Counted from the stretch's first letter, positions 17,487-26,137 are shown. The stretch: DNA of 64,000 nt from Oryzomonas sagensis (GCF_008802355.1 NZ_VZRA01000001.1:1172525-1236524); one strand, 5' to 3'. The notes: generated by a model from the letters alone, not told the origin. Program-made: numbers and translations.

Positions 17487-19049
17487 TCAGATATCCCAGT
17501 TGTCGATCTTCATTGTACCATTTTTTGCCAGATTGACCTGCATCTTGAAAACCCGATCGAGCAGCTGCGGTTCGTGGCCCGTCTTGCGTGCCAGGCACTC
17601 TTTCTTTGCCACGTCGAAATATTCCTGGAGCAGCGGTTTGTAGTCCGGATGGGCGCATTTATCGATGATGAGCTGTGCCCGGCTTTTCGGGTCCAGACCG
17701 CGCAGGTCGGCCAGGCCCTGCTCCGTCACCAGCACATCCAGGTCGTGCTCCGTATGGTCCACGTGGGGCACGTGGGGCACAACGCAGGTGATACCGGTGG
17801 GATCGGTCTTGGTCGGCCTTGCCGACGGCGTGTGCATGATGGAGAGGTAGGCGTTGCGGAGAAAATCGCCGGAACCGCCGATGCCGTTGATCATCCTGGA
17901 ACCCCCCACGAGGGTGGAGTTCGCATGGGCATAGATGTCGAACTCGACCGGGGTGTTCATGGCAATGCACCCCAGACGGCGGATCGGCTCGGGATGGTTG
18001 GCAATGGAGAGGGGACGCATCAGTACCTTGTTGCTGTACTTGTCCCAGTTGTCGTAAAAACGTTTGAAACCGTCGACCGAATAGGAAAGCGAGACCGTCG
18101 AGGCGAAATCAAGTTTTCCCGAATCGAAGAGGTCGAGCATGGTGTCCTGCAACACCTCGGTCCAGACGTTCAAGCCGGTGAATGGTCCTTTCGCGAGTCC
18201 GCCGATAACCGCATTGGCGATGGAGCCGACCCCCGACTGGAGCGGCAGCAGGTTCTTGGGCAGGCGCCCCATCTTCACCTCGTTGGAGAAGAAGTCGATG
18301 ATGTGGGCCGCGATGGCCTCCGAGGTCTCGTCCTGTTCGCTGAAGGAACGGCCTTTATCGGGGCGATCCGATTCGATGATGGCCACGATCCGGTCCGTAT
18401 CCACCCGCACGTACGGGGAACCGGCCCGGTCGTCCACCCGGCTGATGAGATACGGTTGCCGGTGGGGCGGGTTCACCGGCTCGATGATATCGTGCAGCCC
18501 TTCAAAGCTCGGTATGGAGGTGTTGATCTCTATGATGATCTTGTCGGCGATCTGCACGATCTCCGGCACGGCGCCGCAGGAGGCGGTCAGCACCAGCCCG
18601 CCGTTTTCCGTGATGGCGGAGCACTCGATGATGGCGATATCCAGGCGTCCGCCGTTATCCTTGGTGTAGAAGCCATACCCCAGGTCCTGGGCAAACATGG
18701 AGAGATGTTTGTCCCCCATGCGGATGCGCCCTTCATTGATGCCGGCCTGGATATTCTTGCCGGTCTGGTAGGGCCAGCGGCGGTCGATCATGTCGAGGGC
18801 GGCCCAGCGGTCCTCCGTCTCGGTGCCGACCGAGGCGCCGATGAACAGGTTGAATTTCAGTTTGCCCTGCAAGCCGTTTTTCTCCACGTGATCTGCCAGG
18901 GCGATCGGCACCATCTTGGGGTAGCCGGCGGGGGTAAAGCCGGACCAGCCGATGTTCATGCCGGTTTTGAACAGGGGAATAACATCCTCGACCTTTTTGA
19001 TCCGGGAGTGGAGATTGGTTTTTCTGATTCTCTTGAGCAATTCTGACAT
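17487..19049 (-). CDS. Acetyl-CoA hydrolase/transferase family (succinyl-CoA:acetate CoA-transferase-like)
   Basis: 520 residues, full length for the family. Recognisable parts are GWSGFTPAGYPK near residue 35, the glycine-rich SGVGSIANAVIGG near 270, WTEVLQD just after it (the Glu is the likely covalent catalytic residue by family analogy), and VTEQGLADLRG near 450. In Geobacter, enzymes of this family exchange CoA between succinyl-CoA and acetate, closing the TCA cycle and activating acetate in one step. Acetate or propionate specificity cannot be set from sequence. The ATG follows a GGAGAAT-type site; a TetR gene lies downstream. Confidence 0.87.
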   Translation of the reverse strand: MSELLKRIRKTNLHSRIKKVEDVIPLFKTGMNIGWSGFTPAGYPKMVPIALADHVEKNGLQGKLKFNLFIGASVGTETEDRWAALDMIDRRWPYQTGKNIQAGINEGRIRMGDKHLSMFAQDLGYGFYTKDNGGRLDIAIIECSAITENGGLVLTASCGAVPEIVQIADKIIIEINTSIPSFEGLHDIIEPVNPPHRQPYLISRVDDRAGSPYVRVDTDRIVAIIESDRPDKGRSFSEQDETSEAIAAHIIDFFSNEVKMGRLPKNLLPLQSGVGSIANAVIGGLAKGPFTGLNVWTEVLQDTMLDLFDSGKLDFASTVSLSYSVDGFKRFYDNWDKYSNKVLMRPLSIANHPEPIRRLGCIAMNTPVEFDIYAHANSTLVGGSRMINGIGGSGDFLRNAYLSIMHTPSARPTKTDPTGITCVVPHVPHVDHTEHDLDVLVTEQGLADLRGLDPKSRAQLIIDKCAHPDYKPLLQEYFDVAKKECLARKTGHEPQLLDRVFKMQVNLAKNGTMKIDNWDI

Positions 19050-19148
19050 CTTCCTTCATTCTCCTTATGGTGTAATGGTTGCTTTCTGCGGCTCCGTGAC
19101 GGCCCGTTCCCACAAAGGGGCGCGGACTCGCGTGATATGTCAATGCAT

Positions 19149-19158
19149 CGAACGTTCG
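19149..19158. promoter_or_regulatory. Candidate TetR operator upstream of the CoA-transferase
   Basis: CGAACGTTCG is a perfect 10-bp palindrome about 100 bp before the CoA-transferase start, of the GAACGTTC type often bound by TetR-family proteins. The TetR gene downstream of the CoA-transferase is the natural candidate regulator. Confidence 0.45.
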
Positions 19159-19596
19159 TTTGAATACACAATAACAATACGCAGTTTTGTCTGCAAGAGT
19201 TATTTTGCCGCACTCGCTCCACCACTGGGTTTGCGGGCCGCTATGCCGCTTTTAAAGAGAGCGGACCGGGTTGTCGCGCGGCCGGCTGGACGACGGTTTC
19301 GATGGCGGTTCATATGACGAGCCGGCGGTTGCGGATACCGGCTGCGGCATGGGGAGTTGCCGCAAGCAAGGCACGGGGCTGGCCTGCAGCCGCCTGCTTT
19401 CAGCAGAAAAGCGGCGGCCCCCCGGGACGGGGATTCCCCTGGGGGCTGGTGCAGCCAGACGCAATGGAAGGAAGAGGGATGAAACATGCCGCAGGACATG
19501 CCTGGGAACAACGAAGCAGCGATTTAAGCACGGTCCCCATACTCGTCAACGAGTGGTTGCCGCGCTTGGCCAGCCCACCTTTCGGAAGCTGAAATT
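19159..19596. other. Gap upstream of the CoA-transferase operon
   Basis: About 440 bp with reading frames in several phases but none with protein-like composition, motif or ribosome-binding site. No RNA gene or repeat was recognised. Confidence 0.5.
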
Positions 19597-19857
19597 TCAG
19601 CGATCCTCCACGGGGGTATCCAGAAAAGCCATGATCGAATGGTACATTGAAACGGGCAACTCCTTATGGCCTTTCCCGGGAGCAAAGACCTTGTCCCAGC
19701 CGTACCCCTGCAGATCCACCGCAATCACCCTGCCGGCGCCACGCGTATTGATGTGCGGGGTTATCTGTTTCACCACCCGCTGCCCAGGCTTTCGATTGAA
19801 AAAGTTGTGTTCTTCCTCTATATGCCGGATCAGTTCTACAAGTTGAGTAATGGTCAC
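19597..19857 (-). CDS. Conserved-looking hypothetical protein, 86 residues
   Basis: GTG start, preceded on the minus strand by a GAGG stretch. The sequence has balanced, globular composition: an N-terminal helix (TQLVELIRHIEEEHNFF) and later GAGRVIAVDLQGYGWDKVF. No known domain, signal peptide or membrane segment was recognised. Two hairpins (19896-19929 and 20118-20169) separate it from the cytochrome genes upstream on the same strand, so it is probably transcribed alone. Plus-strand frames over the same bases look like shadows. Moderate confidence that it is a gene; function unknown. Confidence 0.5.
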   Translation of the reverse strand: MTITQLVELIRHIEEEHNFFNRKPGQRVVKQITPHINTRGAGRVIAVDLQGYGWDKVFAPGKGHKELPVSMYHSIMAFLDTPVEDR

Positions 19858-19895
19858 AGAGATGCGGCCTCGCTACGATCAGAGTCTTTCCCACA

Positions 19896-19930
19896 AGAGA
19901 AACCCCCCAAGCAGCCTCATCGCCTGGGGG
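19896..19930 (-). terminator. Intrinsic terminator upstream of the 86-residue gene
   Basis: ACCCCCCA and TGGGGGGT pair around a GC-rich inner hairpin. On the minus strand a TTTCTCTTG tail follows, so it would stop transcripts coming from the octahaem cytochrome side. Confidence 0.6.
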
Positions 19931-19965
19931 GTCCGGTGCATCACACAAATGAAGGAGGGTAAAAC

Positions 19966-20037
19966 ATGACACCGGGCGCGGCAGAAGTCAACCGCAACAA
20001 GGATTTGCACAATGTTTCCCCATTTTTGCCGCCTTGA
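19966..20037 (+). CDS. Possible 23-residue small protein or leader ORF
   Basis: An ATG is preceded by a near-ideal GAAGGAGGGT ribosome-binding site at 7-base spacing, giving a 23-codon frame ending TGA at 20037. The region lies between two minus-strand hairpins, with no following plus-strand gene, so a leader role is hard to argue. The strong ribosome-binding site is the only evidence; it may be chance. Confidence 0.22.
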   Translation: MTPGAAEVNRNKDLHNVSPFLPP

Positions 20038-20117
20038 GCCCCCACGCCAAACCGTTCTCGAATGAACCGGCAAAAAATCGGGTGCCCGCCTCTGCCCGAT
20101 GTCGCGGCCGAATAAGA

Positions 20118-20169
20118 AAGGCCCCGCTCCCTCTGCGCAGTGGTGCGTCGCACGGGGGCTCAGGGCCTT
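20118..20169 (-). terminator. Structured terminator after the octahaem cytochrome gene
   Basis: AAGGCCC (20118-20124) pairs with GGGCCTT (20163-20169), with an inner GTGCG/GCAC hairpin. On the minus strand the stem is followed by TTTCTTATT. It lies about 105 bp past the cytochrome stop; the stretch 20038-20274 holds nothing else recognisable. Confidence 0.55.
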
Positions 20170-20274
20170 CTCCGGGGAAACGGTGGCGAACCGTGAGATC
20201 AGCGGGGCGCCCCGCGCCCCGCCTGCACCTGTGACGGCGCCACCCCCGCATGTTTCACGGGATACCGTCCCGTC

Positions 20275-21648
20275 CTAAAAATCGTCATTCTCGCGTTGTT
20301 TTTTGAGCATCTTTTCCAGATACAATTCCGGTGAGGTGAGCTTCGCAACTTCCGCCTCGTTGTAACCCAAGGCACGGAAGTTCAACACGCCGTTGACGAT
20401 ATGGCAATTCTCGCAACTGAGGGCCTTCGTCTTCGTCACGAGGTGGCTGCTGGAGAAGTAGATGGTTTGCCAGCCCGGCTCCGCCTGGTACTTCTTTATC
20501 CCCAAGGTCTTGGCCGCCGAGGCTACCCCGGCCAGGGTATCGCCGTTGGCCATGGGCTGGGCAAAGTCCATGGCAAGCAGGTTGCCGGTCAATTTGTCGT
20601 AATAGGCCTTACCCTGGAAGATCTTGAAGGGGTAGATCTTGCTGGCCGCGTCGCCCCGGCTCCCCTTGGGGCCGATGAAATGGGGCTCGTTCCGGACGGT
20701 CCTGTTGTACCACGCGTACACCGGGATCGTCTCGTTGGCTTCCTTCTTCAGGGTTGAAGGCTCGTAAAACCCGTTGGCCAGTTTTTCCCATTTGGTAAAA
20801 TCCTTGGCGCTCGCCCCGCCGGTTCTGGGGATATGGCAGGTCTGGCAGGCGATCCGCGCCGTATGGCGGTTGTAGGCATCATCCTTGTGGGGGCGCTCCG
20901 GGTGGCAGCCGGAGGTGGTGCAGGTCAACCGGGTACCGTCATTGGCCCAGTTGTTGGGGTCGTAGCCGGTGGGAAAGCGGTGGTCCCTGGCCTTATGACA
21001 GTCCGCGCATTCCATCTTCTTGGCGGCGTGCACATCGTTCGCCGCGGTAAAGGCGAAGCCGCGCTTGATATAGACGCCGCCGCCGGCCGCTTCGTGGCAG
21101 ACCATGCAGTTTTTGACCTTGGGCTTGGCAATGGCCAGCGCCGCCTTGGTGCTGCGGTCCTGCCCCATGACGATCCGCCCTTTGTCATCCTTGTACGGCT
21201 TGCGGTTGCTGAAGTCGTAGGCCGACGAATGACAGATCAGGCAGTCGATGGCCGCCTCCGCCTCGGGCCCCGTGCTCCCGACATCACTCACGTGGTTCCC
21301 GGGATGGCAGGTGTTGCACCCCGTATACTTGGTCTTGCCGGCGGCGTTCATCGGGATCTCTTTCAGATTGTTGACGATGTCGTTACCGTTGCACATGGTG
21401 TAGATGCGGTTTTTCATCCCATATTCTTTGCCCGCCTCCAGATTGTCCACGTTGTCAACCTTTGAAGCGTGTTTCCAGTGGACCGTTTCAAGAAACTTGT
21501 GCGCGGTCCCCTGATGGCACTCTTCGCAGGTCCCGGGACCTTTGTATCCGTTTTTCTCGATGTAGTCGCGCCCGGGATGCTCCGCCGCCTGGACGATGCC
21601 GGATAGCCCACACAGTACTGCCGCCGTTGCCAACAAGTTGAGATTCAT
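20275..21648 (-). CDS. Octahaem c-type cytochrome, tetrathionate reductase (OTR)-like family
   Basis: 457 residues with signal peptide (LLATAAVLCGLSGIVQA). Eight haem sites are visible in order: CEECH, CNTCH, CLICH, CMVCH, CADCH, CTTSGCH, CQTCH and CENCH. The sixth is CX4CH rather than CX2CH. The spacing, the early HW, the IDCLICH and the ACQTCHIP motifs resemble the octahaem tetrathionate-reductase family of Shewanella, which can reduce tetrathionate, nitrite or hydroxylamine in vitro. It is periplasmic or outer-membrane associated. It lies 76 bp after a second multihaem cytochrome, with its own possible promoter in the gap. The physiological substrate is not known; an electron-conduit role is the alternative. 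Confidence 0.75.
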   Translation of the reverse strand: MNLNLLATAAVLCGLSGIVQAAEHPGRDYIEKNGYKGPGTCEECHQGTAHKFLETVHWKHASKVDNVDNLEAGKEYGMKNRIYTMCNGNDIVNNLKEIPMNAAGKTKYTGCNTCHPGNHVSDVGSTGPEAEAAIDCLICHSSAYDFSNRKPYKDDKGRIVMGQDRSTKAALAIAKPKVKNCMVCHEAAGGGVYIKRGFAFTAANDVHAAKKMECADCHKARDHRFPTGYDPNNWANDGTRLTCTTSGCHPERPHKDDAYNRHTARIACQTCHIPRTGGASAKDFTKWEKLANGFYEPSTLKKEANETIPVYAWYNRTVRNEPHFIGPKGSRGDAASKIYPFKIFQGKAYYDKLTGNLLAMDFAQPMANGDTLAGVASAAKTLGIKKYQAEPGWQTIYFSSSHLVTKTKALSCENCHIVNGVLNFRALGYNEAEVAKLTSPELYLEKMLKKQRENDDF

Positions 21649-21676
21649 GGTCCCCTCCGAGACAAAAATTTCTTTA

Positions 21677-21704
21677 AATATACAAAATACTATATATATG
21701 TCAA
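21677..21704 (-). promoter_or_regulatory. Possible internal promoter of the octahaem cytochrome gene
   Basis: On the minus strand TTGACA (21704-21699), a 16-bp spacer and TATATT (21682-21677) lie in a very A+T-rich 76-bp gap between the two cytochrome genes. Confidence 0.5.
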
Positions 21705-21724
21705 TACAAATTTATATATAATAG

Positions 21725-23473
21725 TCAGTGGATGATGTGGGGCTTTCCGGAGCTCATGGGAAGGCCCTTCAGCGCGGCATATCCCTTCCGGTCCCTGAGG
21801 GGAGGGAGGGAAAAGTCCCCCTTCACCTGCCACGCGTCCTTCAGATAGACCCAAGGAGCAAGGGCCGACAGGGTGTAGCCCGGTTCGAGTTCGATCTTTT
21901 CTGAGCGGATGGCGCGGATGAACAGGCCGCTCTTGTCGGCGATCACCTCATGGCTGCCGTTGAACGGCAGCGCGCCGGGGTCGCTGTACTCCCAGGCAAC
22001 CTGCTGCCGCTGCACCCCCTGGGGGTCGCCGTGGCAGGAGTCGCAGCCGCGGCCGGGGCCGTACTTGTGGGACATCTTGTCCAACTGGATCCAGAGCAGG
22101 GCTTTGTTGTTCTCCGGCAGGCCGTCGAAGAGCCCCACATAGGCCCAGGCGTCGTCCGTGCGTTTCAGGTCGGGAAGGTCGGCGGGGAAGCGCCAGTGCA
22201 GCCCGGGCGTGAAGGGTGACGACGTCTGGTTCATGACCGCCATGGGAAACGGTTTGACCGGAATCCAGCGCCCCTTCTGGTCTTTGATCAAAAAAGGCTC
22301 GGCCATGATCCCGTAGTAGGCTTTGAACTTGAAATAGGGGGTTGCTGCGCCGGCCAGTTTGCCCGGCCCCCAGTAGGTTCCCTGGTAGCCCCCCACATTG
22401 CGGATATGGCAGGCTTCGCAGGTCAGGCGTTTGTGCAGGGAGGCGGCATGGTTCCTGACGATCTCCCCATGGCAGCGGCCGCAGGAGTCCTGGGCCTGGC
22501 GCCTGACCATGGCGTGGCCGATGGCGGGGTTGCTTTTGCTGCTTTCGTGGCAGTCGAGACAGCCGACCTTGGCGGCCACGTGGACATCCGGCGTTCCCCC
22601 CTCGGGGAAGGAGAAGCTGCCGCCGAAATATCCCGCGCCGCGGCGCCGGTCCTCGGGTCCGGCGTGGCAGACCGAAGCGCGGCCATTGCCGTAGCAGCTC
22701 TCCGGCGAGGGGGTCTTGACAAAGGTGTGCACGCCTTTGGCCGGGTCGGTCCCGCTTTTGGGCTGGGGGGCGTAGTGGCAGTCCAGGCACCCCACATGGC
22801 AGGTGCTGCAACTCTTCTGCCCCAGGGCGGCGGCCTGGTCGCTGAATGGCTGCGCCGTTGCATTCCGCATCGCCCCCACGTTCCCCTCGAACCACGGGCC
22901 GCAGTTGTGCGGCCCGCGCTCAACGTCAAGCCACCCCCCGTACTGGCTCTGTTTGCCGTTTTGCGCCATGGTGCTGCGGCTGAACTCGGCAAATTCCCGC
23001 TGGTGGCAGGCGCCGCAGGTTTGCTCCATCATGGCGAAATTCTGCGACAGGGTGTCGCCCCGCTTGTCATGGTAGAGGAGCGCGGTCACCGAGGCATCCC
23101 TGACCTTCTTCCCACCCTTGTCGGTACTGACGATCAGGCGGGAGGCGGGGGCGGCGCCGAATTCCAGCGGGTAGCTGCGGGGGCTGGTCATGACGGCGAA
23201 GCCTTTCCGGGCCACCGGCATGAGGCGGCCCATGCCCCGATGGGCCTCGCCCGGCACGCGGGCGGACGGGTTGCCCCGATGGCACTCGCTGCAGGTGGCC
23301 GGCATACCGCTTTGGGCTGCCACCTCTTTTTGCGTGACCGTAAAACCGGGATAGCCCAGCTTTTTCATCGCCTGGCCGTCCTCGTGGCACTCCCGGCAAC
23401 TGTCCAGAGGCCAGGCGGTCAGGGGGACAAGAATCCAGAGCACCAGTGCCAGGCTTATTGCCGACACGTTCAT
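21725..23473 (-). CDS. Multihaem c-type cytochrome, about nine haems
   Basis: 582 residues from the ATG at 23473, 5 bases after GGAGGT; a GTG at 23488 would overlap that site. Signal peptide NVSAISLALVLWILVPLTAWP, then nine canonical CxxCH sites (CRECH, CSECH, CGACH, CSTCH, CLDCH, CLDCH, CGRCH, CEACH, CDSCH). Between the fifth and sixth is CYGNGRASVCH, a CX8CH arrangement that may bind a tenth haem, followed by EDRRRGAGYFGG. No lipobox or membrane anchor is seen. The family is not recognised beyond 'Geobacter-type multihaem cytochrome'. It heads a minus-strand pair with the octahaem gene, divergent from a large porin gene, suggesting a shared role in electron transfer across the envelope. Confidence 0.82.
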   Translation of the reverse strand: MNVSAISLALVLWILVPLTAWPLDSCRECHEDGQAMKKLGYPGFTVTQKEVAAQSGMPATCSECHRGNPSARVPGEAHRGMGRLMPVARKGFAVMTSPRSYPLEFGAAPASRLIVSTDKGGKKVRDASVTALLYHDKRGDTLSQNFAMMEQTCGACHQREFAEFSRSTMAQNGKQSQYGGWLDVERGPHNCGPWFEGNVGAMRNATAQPFSDQAAALGQKSCSTCHVGCLDCHYAPQPKSGTDPAKGVHTFVKTPSPESCYGNGRASVCHAGPEDRRRGAGYFGGSFSFPEGGTPDVHVAAKVGCLDCHESSKSNPAIGHAMVRRQAQDSCGRCHGEIVRNHAASLHKRLTCEACHIRNVGGYQGTYWGPGKLAGAATPYFKFKAYYGIMAEPFLIKDQKGRWIPVKPFPMAVMNQTSSPFTPGLHWRFPADLPDLKRTDDAWAYVGLFDGLPENNKALLWIQLDKMSHKYGPGRGCDSCHGDPQGVQRQQVAWEYSDPGALPFNGSHEVIADKSGLFIRAIRSEKIELEPGYTLSALAPWVYLKDAWQVKGDFSLPPLRDRKGYAALKGLPMSSGKPHIIH

Positions 23474-23867
23474 CAGGCACCTCCTCACTACGGGTTATGG
23501 GGGTTGGTCCGGTGGTTTCGCTGGCGTCGGGGAAAAGGCGGCAGCGCTTTCGCGGCTCATGCCGGATGGCGGCACGCCTCCGGCAGTTGCTGCAACGCCA
23601 TAAATATTCAAATATCAATATGTTGCAATATAATGGGAGCCGGTCCACAGTATGGGCATTTTTTTTGCTTAATTCAACATTTTATATATGCGAGTAAAGA
23701 AATGTTTCACTATTTATATAAAATGATACAATGCGGCAAAAAAAGTTCAAGGCGGCCAGACGCGCGGGAAGGGGGGGAAAGGCGAAACCGGCCGTAAACC
23801 GCGCAGTGGAACGGGAGAATGGCGGCGCGTCGCGTGCCGCCACAACACACACAAAAAGGAGGAGACC
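23474..23867. promoter_or_regulatory. 394-bp divergent promoter region between cytochromes and porin
   Basis: No gene is visible. The central part (about 23598-23735) is A+T-rich with several TATAAT-like hexamers, for example TATAAT at about 23628, surrounded by G+C-rich flanks. Promoters for both divergent units must lie here, but individual -35/-10 pairs are not clear enough to call. Confidence 0.5.
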
Positions 23868-25571
23868 GTGAAGAACAGAATGTTGTCCATGCTTTTGGTC
23901 GGGTTGATTGCAGGGATGAGTCTTCCCCTCTCGGCGCAGGCTGCCGATGAGGAGCTGCTGCAAAAGGTCGACAAGCTGTACAAGGAGATTGAAACCCTGA
24001 AGGGCTCGGTCAAGAAGGTGGAGGACAAATCCATCGGCAGATGGCTGACCATCGGCGGAGATTACCGTTTCAGGTACGATTATCTGAGTGGCCGCACCAA
24101 ACCGTTCACCGATGTGAACGCCACCTTCAACAACGCCCAGAGCCAGATGCAGTCAAATTTTTTCTCTGCAAGCGCTTCGGGGGCTCCTGTTAATGGTTAT
24201 TCCGCAGCCCAGTGGGCTGGGGCCCTTTCCCAGATGATGACGTTTTCACAACAGATGGCGCAGGTAAAGACGTATAATCAGGCCAATGCGTTTCTGGGTG
24301 CTAATCAGGCCCTGTTGGGTTCCCTGCAAAACTTTGCCGTACAGGTCCCTTCCTACAAGCCGGAAAACGCCACCCTCTATACCAACCGGCTCGGCCTGGA
24401 CCTCCACGCCAAGGCCACCAAGGACGTTACGGTCAATACCCGCCTCGTCATGTACAAGGTCTTCGGTTCCCAGGATGACCAAGCCGTCACCAACGGCAAC
24501 TCCGCTCCCTATTTTGCCGACCGCGTCGGCGTGTTCGACGGCACCCTCGGCCATGTCCCCTCCAACAGCTATCTGGATGTGGACCGGGCTTACGCCACCT
24601 GGAGCAATATCGCCGATCAGCCGCTCTGGTTCTCGGTCGGCCGTCGTCCCTCCACCAATGGCGCCCCCAGCAACCTGCGCCTCAACAACGAGCGCCCCGG
24701 CAATGGCGGCACCCCGTCGCTCCTGGTGGATTACGCCTTTGACGGTATGACCCTCGGCTATGCCCCGGACATCGAAATGCTTCCCGGCGCCTATGCCAAG
24801 GTGTGTTACGGCCGCGGCTTCGAGAGCGGCTTCCGTTCGACCCCCACCAACTCCGTCGCCGATACCGACATGCTCGGCATCGCCGTGATCCCGGTCGACA
24901 CCGACCCGCTGCGCGTCTGGCTGCAGTGGAACCGCGGTTTCAATATCTTCGACGCCCCGAGCATGAGCAACACCTACTTCGGCAACACCGCTCCGAAAAC
25001 CAACCTGGGCGATATCGACTGGTGGGGCGCCGGCGCCATGAGCACGCTCAAGAAGGTCGGCCCGGGCGATCTGAACTTCTTCACCGACGCGGCACTGAGC
25101 GTAACCCACCCCAACAGCAATGTTTCCTCGCAATTCGGCTTCCAGGGCCTCATGACCGGCGCCTTCTTCAATCCGGAAGCGCCGACCAGCAAGACCGGCT
25201 GGGCCGTATCCGCCGGCGTCCGGTACGACCTGCCGTCAAAGACCAAGCTGGGCTTCGAGTACAACCACGGCTCCAAGAACTGGATTACCTTTGCCCCTGC
25301 CGCCGACGACATGTGGACCTCGAAGGTCGGAACCCGCGGCAACGTGTATGAAGGGTACGTCATCCAGGAGTTGAACCTGAAACCGATCTCTTCCTACTTC
25401 AGCAAGACCTTTTTCCGCGTAGGCTACCAGTTCTATGACTTCGAATACACCGGCAGCAACAACTGGGTCGGCGCACCGGTCAAGATCTCCGATGTAAAGG
25501 GCCAGATGATGACCACCACCCCGCTGGAATACGCGCACAACGTGTATGCAACCTTCGAGGTGCATTTCTAG
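23868..25571 (+). CDS. DUF3373-like outer-membrane porin
   Basis: 567 residues from a GTG start after AGGAGGAG. Signal peptide ending SAQA, then a short coiled coil (DEELLQKVDKLYKEIETLKGSVKKVEDK), then a long beta-barrel rich in aromatic and Gly strands (GGDYRFRYDYLSG, WFSVGRRPSTNGAPSN, GFEYNHGSKNW), ending YATFEVHF with the C-terminal Phe of outer-membrane barrels. This layout matches the DUF3373 proteins common next to cytochromes in Geobacteraceae. It is divergent from the two cytochrome genes and could be the outer-membrane channel of a porin-cytochrome conduit, though direct evidence is lacking. A strong terminator follows. Confidence 0.75.
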   Translation: MKNRMLSMLLVGLIAGMSLPLSAQAADEELLQKVDKLYKEIETLKGSVKKVEDKSIGRWLTIGGDYRFRYDYLSGRTKPFTDVNATFNNAQSQMQSNFFSASASGAPVNGYSAAQWAGALSQMMTFSQQMAQVKTYNQANAFLGANQALLGSLQNFAVQVPSYKPENATLYTNRLGLDLHAKATKDVTVNTRLVMYKVFGSQDDQAVTNGNSAPYFADRVGVFDGTLGHVPSNSYLDVDRAYATWSNIADQPLWFSVGRRPSTNGAPSNLRLNNERPGNGGTPSLLVDYAFDGMTLGYAPDIEMLPGAYAKVCYGRGFESGFRSTPTNSVADTDMLGIAVIPVDTDPLRVWLQWNRGFNIFDAPSMSNTYFGNTAPKTNLGDIDWWGAGAMSTLKKVGPGDLNFFTDAALSVTHPNSNVSSQFGFQGLMTGAFFNPEAPTSKTGWAVSAGVRYDLPSKTKLGFEYNHGSKNWITFAPAADDMWTSKVGTRGNVYEGYVIQELNLKPISSYFSKTFFRVGYQFYDFEYTGSNNWVGAPVKISDVKGQMMTTTPLEYAHNVYATFEVHF

Positions 25572-25609
25572 CAGGTTTCAAGTGTCCGCTTTCGTGATGC
25601 GGACAGTAC

Positions 25610-25652
25610 ACCGGGGGAGTGGAACCGTGCCTCCCGCTCCCCCGGTTTTTTT
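25610..25652 (+). terminator. Intrinsic terminator of the porin gene
   Basis: ACCGGGGGAG (25610-25619) pairs with CTCCCCCGGT (25637-25646), followed by a run of T. Confidence 0.85.
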
Positions 25653-25731
25653 ACCGGTTTGAGTCCTCTCCGTCTCCCGCCGGGGGGGGGCGGAGAAAAA
25701 TACACCTACACCGTAAAAAAGGAGCAAGCGC

Positions 25732-26055
25732 ATGAAAAAGATTCTCTCTGCCGTCGTTATGGCGGCCTTGTTGGTGTTCACCTCCCTGGCAGTCGTCACA
25801 ACCGCCAGCGCGGAAGATGTCAAGATGGTCGGCGTCATCTCCAAAATCGAAATGGCGGCAGACGGCAAGTCGGCTACGGCAACCCTCAAGGACGGCAAAA
25901 GCGGGGAAAGCGTGACCATCATCATCACCGACGACCTGACCCTCGACAAATTCAAGGACAAACGCATCGTCGAGGGTGATGAGATCCGCTGCAAGTTCGA
26001 GAAGGCGGGCGGCAAGAATAGCAGCAAGATCTTCAAGAAAACGGCAGGATGTTAG
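25732..26055 (+). CDS. Small exported hypothetical protein
   Basis: 107 residues with AAGGAGC before the ATG. A clear signal peptide (KKILSAVVMAALLVFTSLAVVTTASA) leaves a ~80-residue mature protein with alternating strand-like segments (MVGVISKIEMAADGKSATATL, ESVTIIITDD), possibly a small beta-barrel, and a lone C-terminal Cys. Similar small periplasmic proteins are frequent around cytochrome clusters in this group; the function is not known. It has its own spacing from the porin terminator, so it is probably a separate unit. Confidence 0.75.
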   Translation: MKKILSAVVMAALLVFTSLAVVTTASAEDVKMVGVISKIEMAADGKSATATLKDGKSGESVTIIITDDLTLDKFKDKRIVEGDEIRCKFEKAGGKNSSKIFKKTAGC

Positions 26056-26137
26056 ACTAACCCCTCGCGAGGAGGGGCCGCATGACTGCCAGGCCGTTCC
26101 TGCTGCCGAGTAATGCACTTTTCAGCAGTTCAAACAG

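Noticed and set aside
19200-19592. Overlapping frames of 96-103 codons on both strands upstream of the CoA-transferase
   Set aside because: Cys/Arg/Pro-rich composition, no ribosome site, mutually overlapping; chance frames in G+C-rich DNA.
23740-23868. Possible GEMM-type cyclic dinucleotide riboswitch before the DUF3373-like porin
   Set aside because: Fragments such as AAAGGCGAAACC looked suggestive, but the conserved core ACGCAAAGCC and the receptor helix could not be found.
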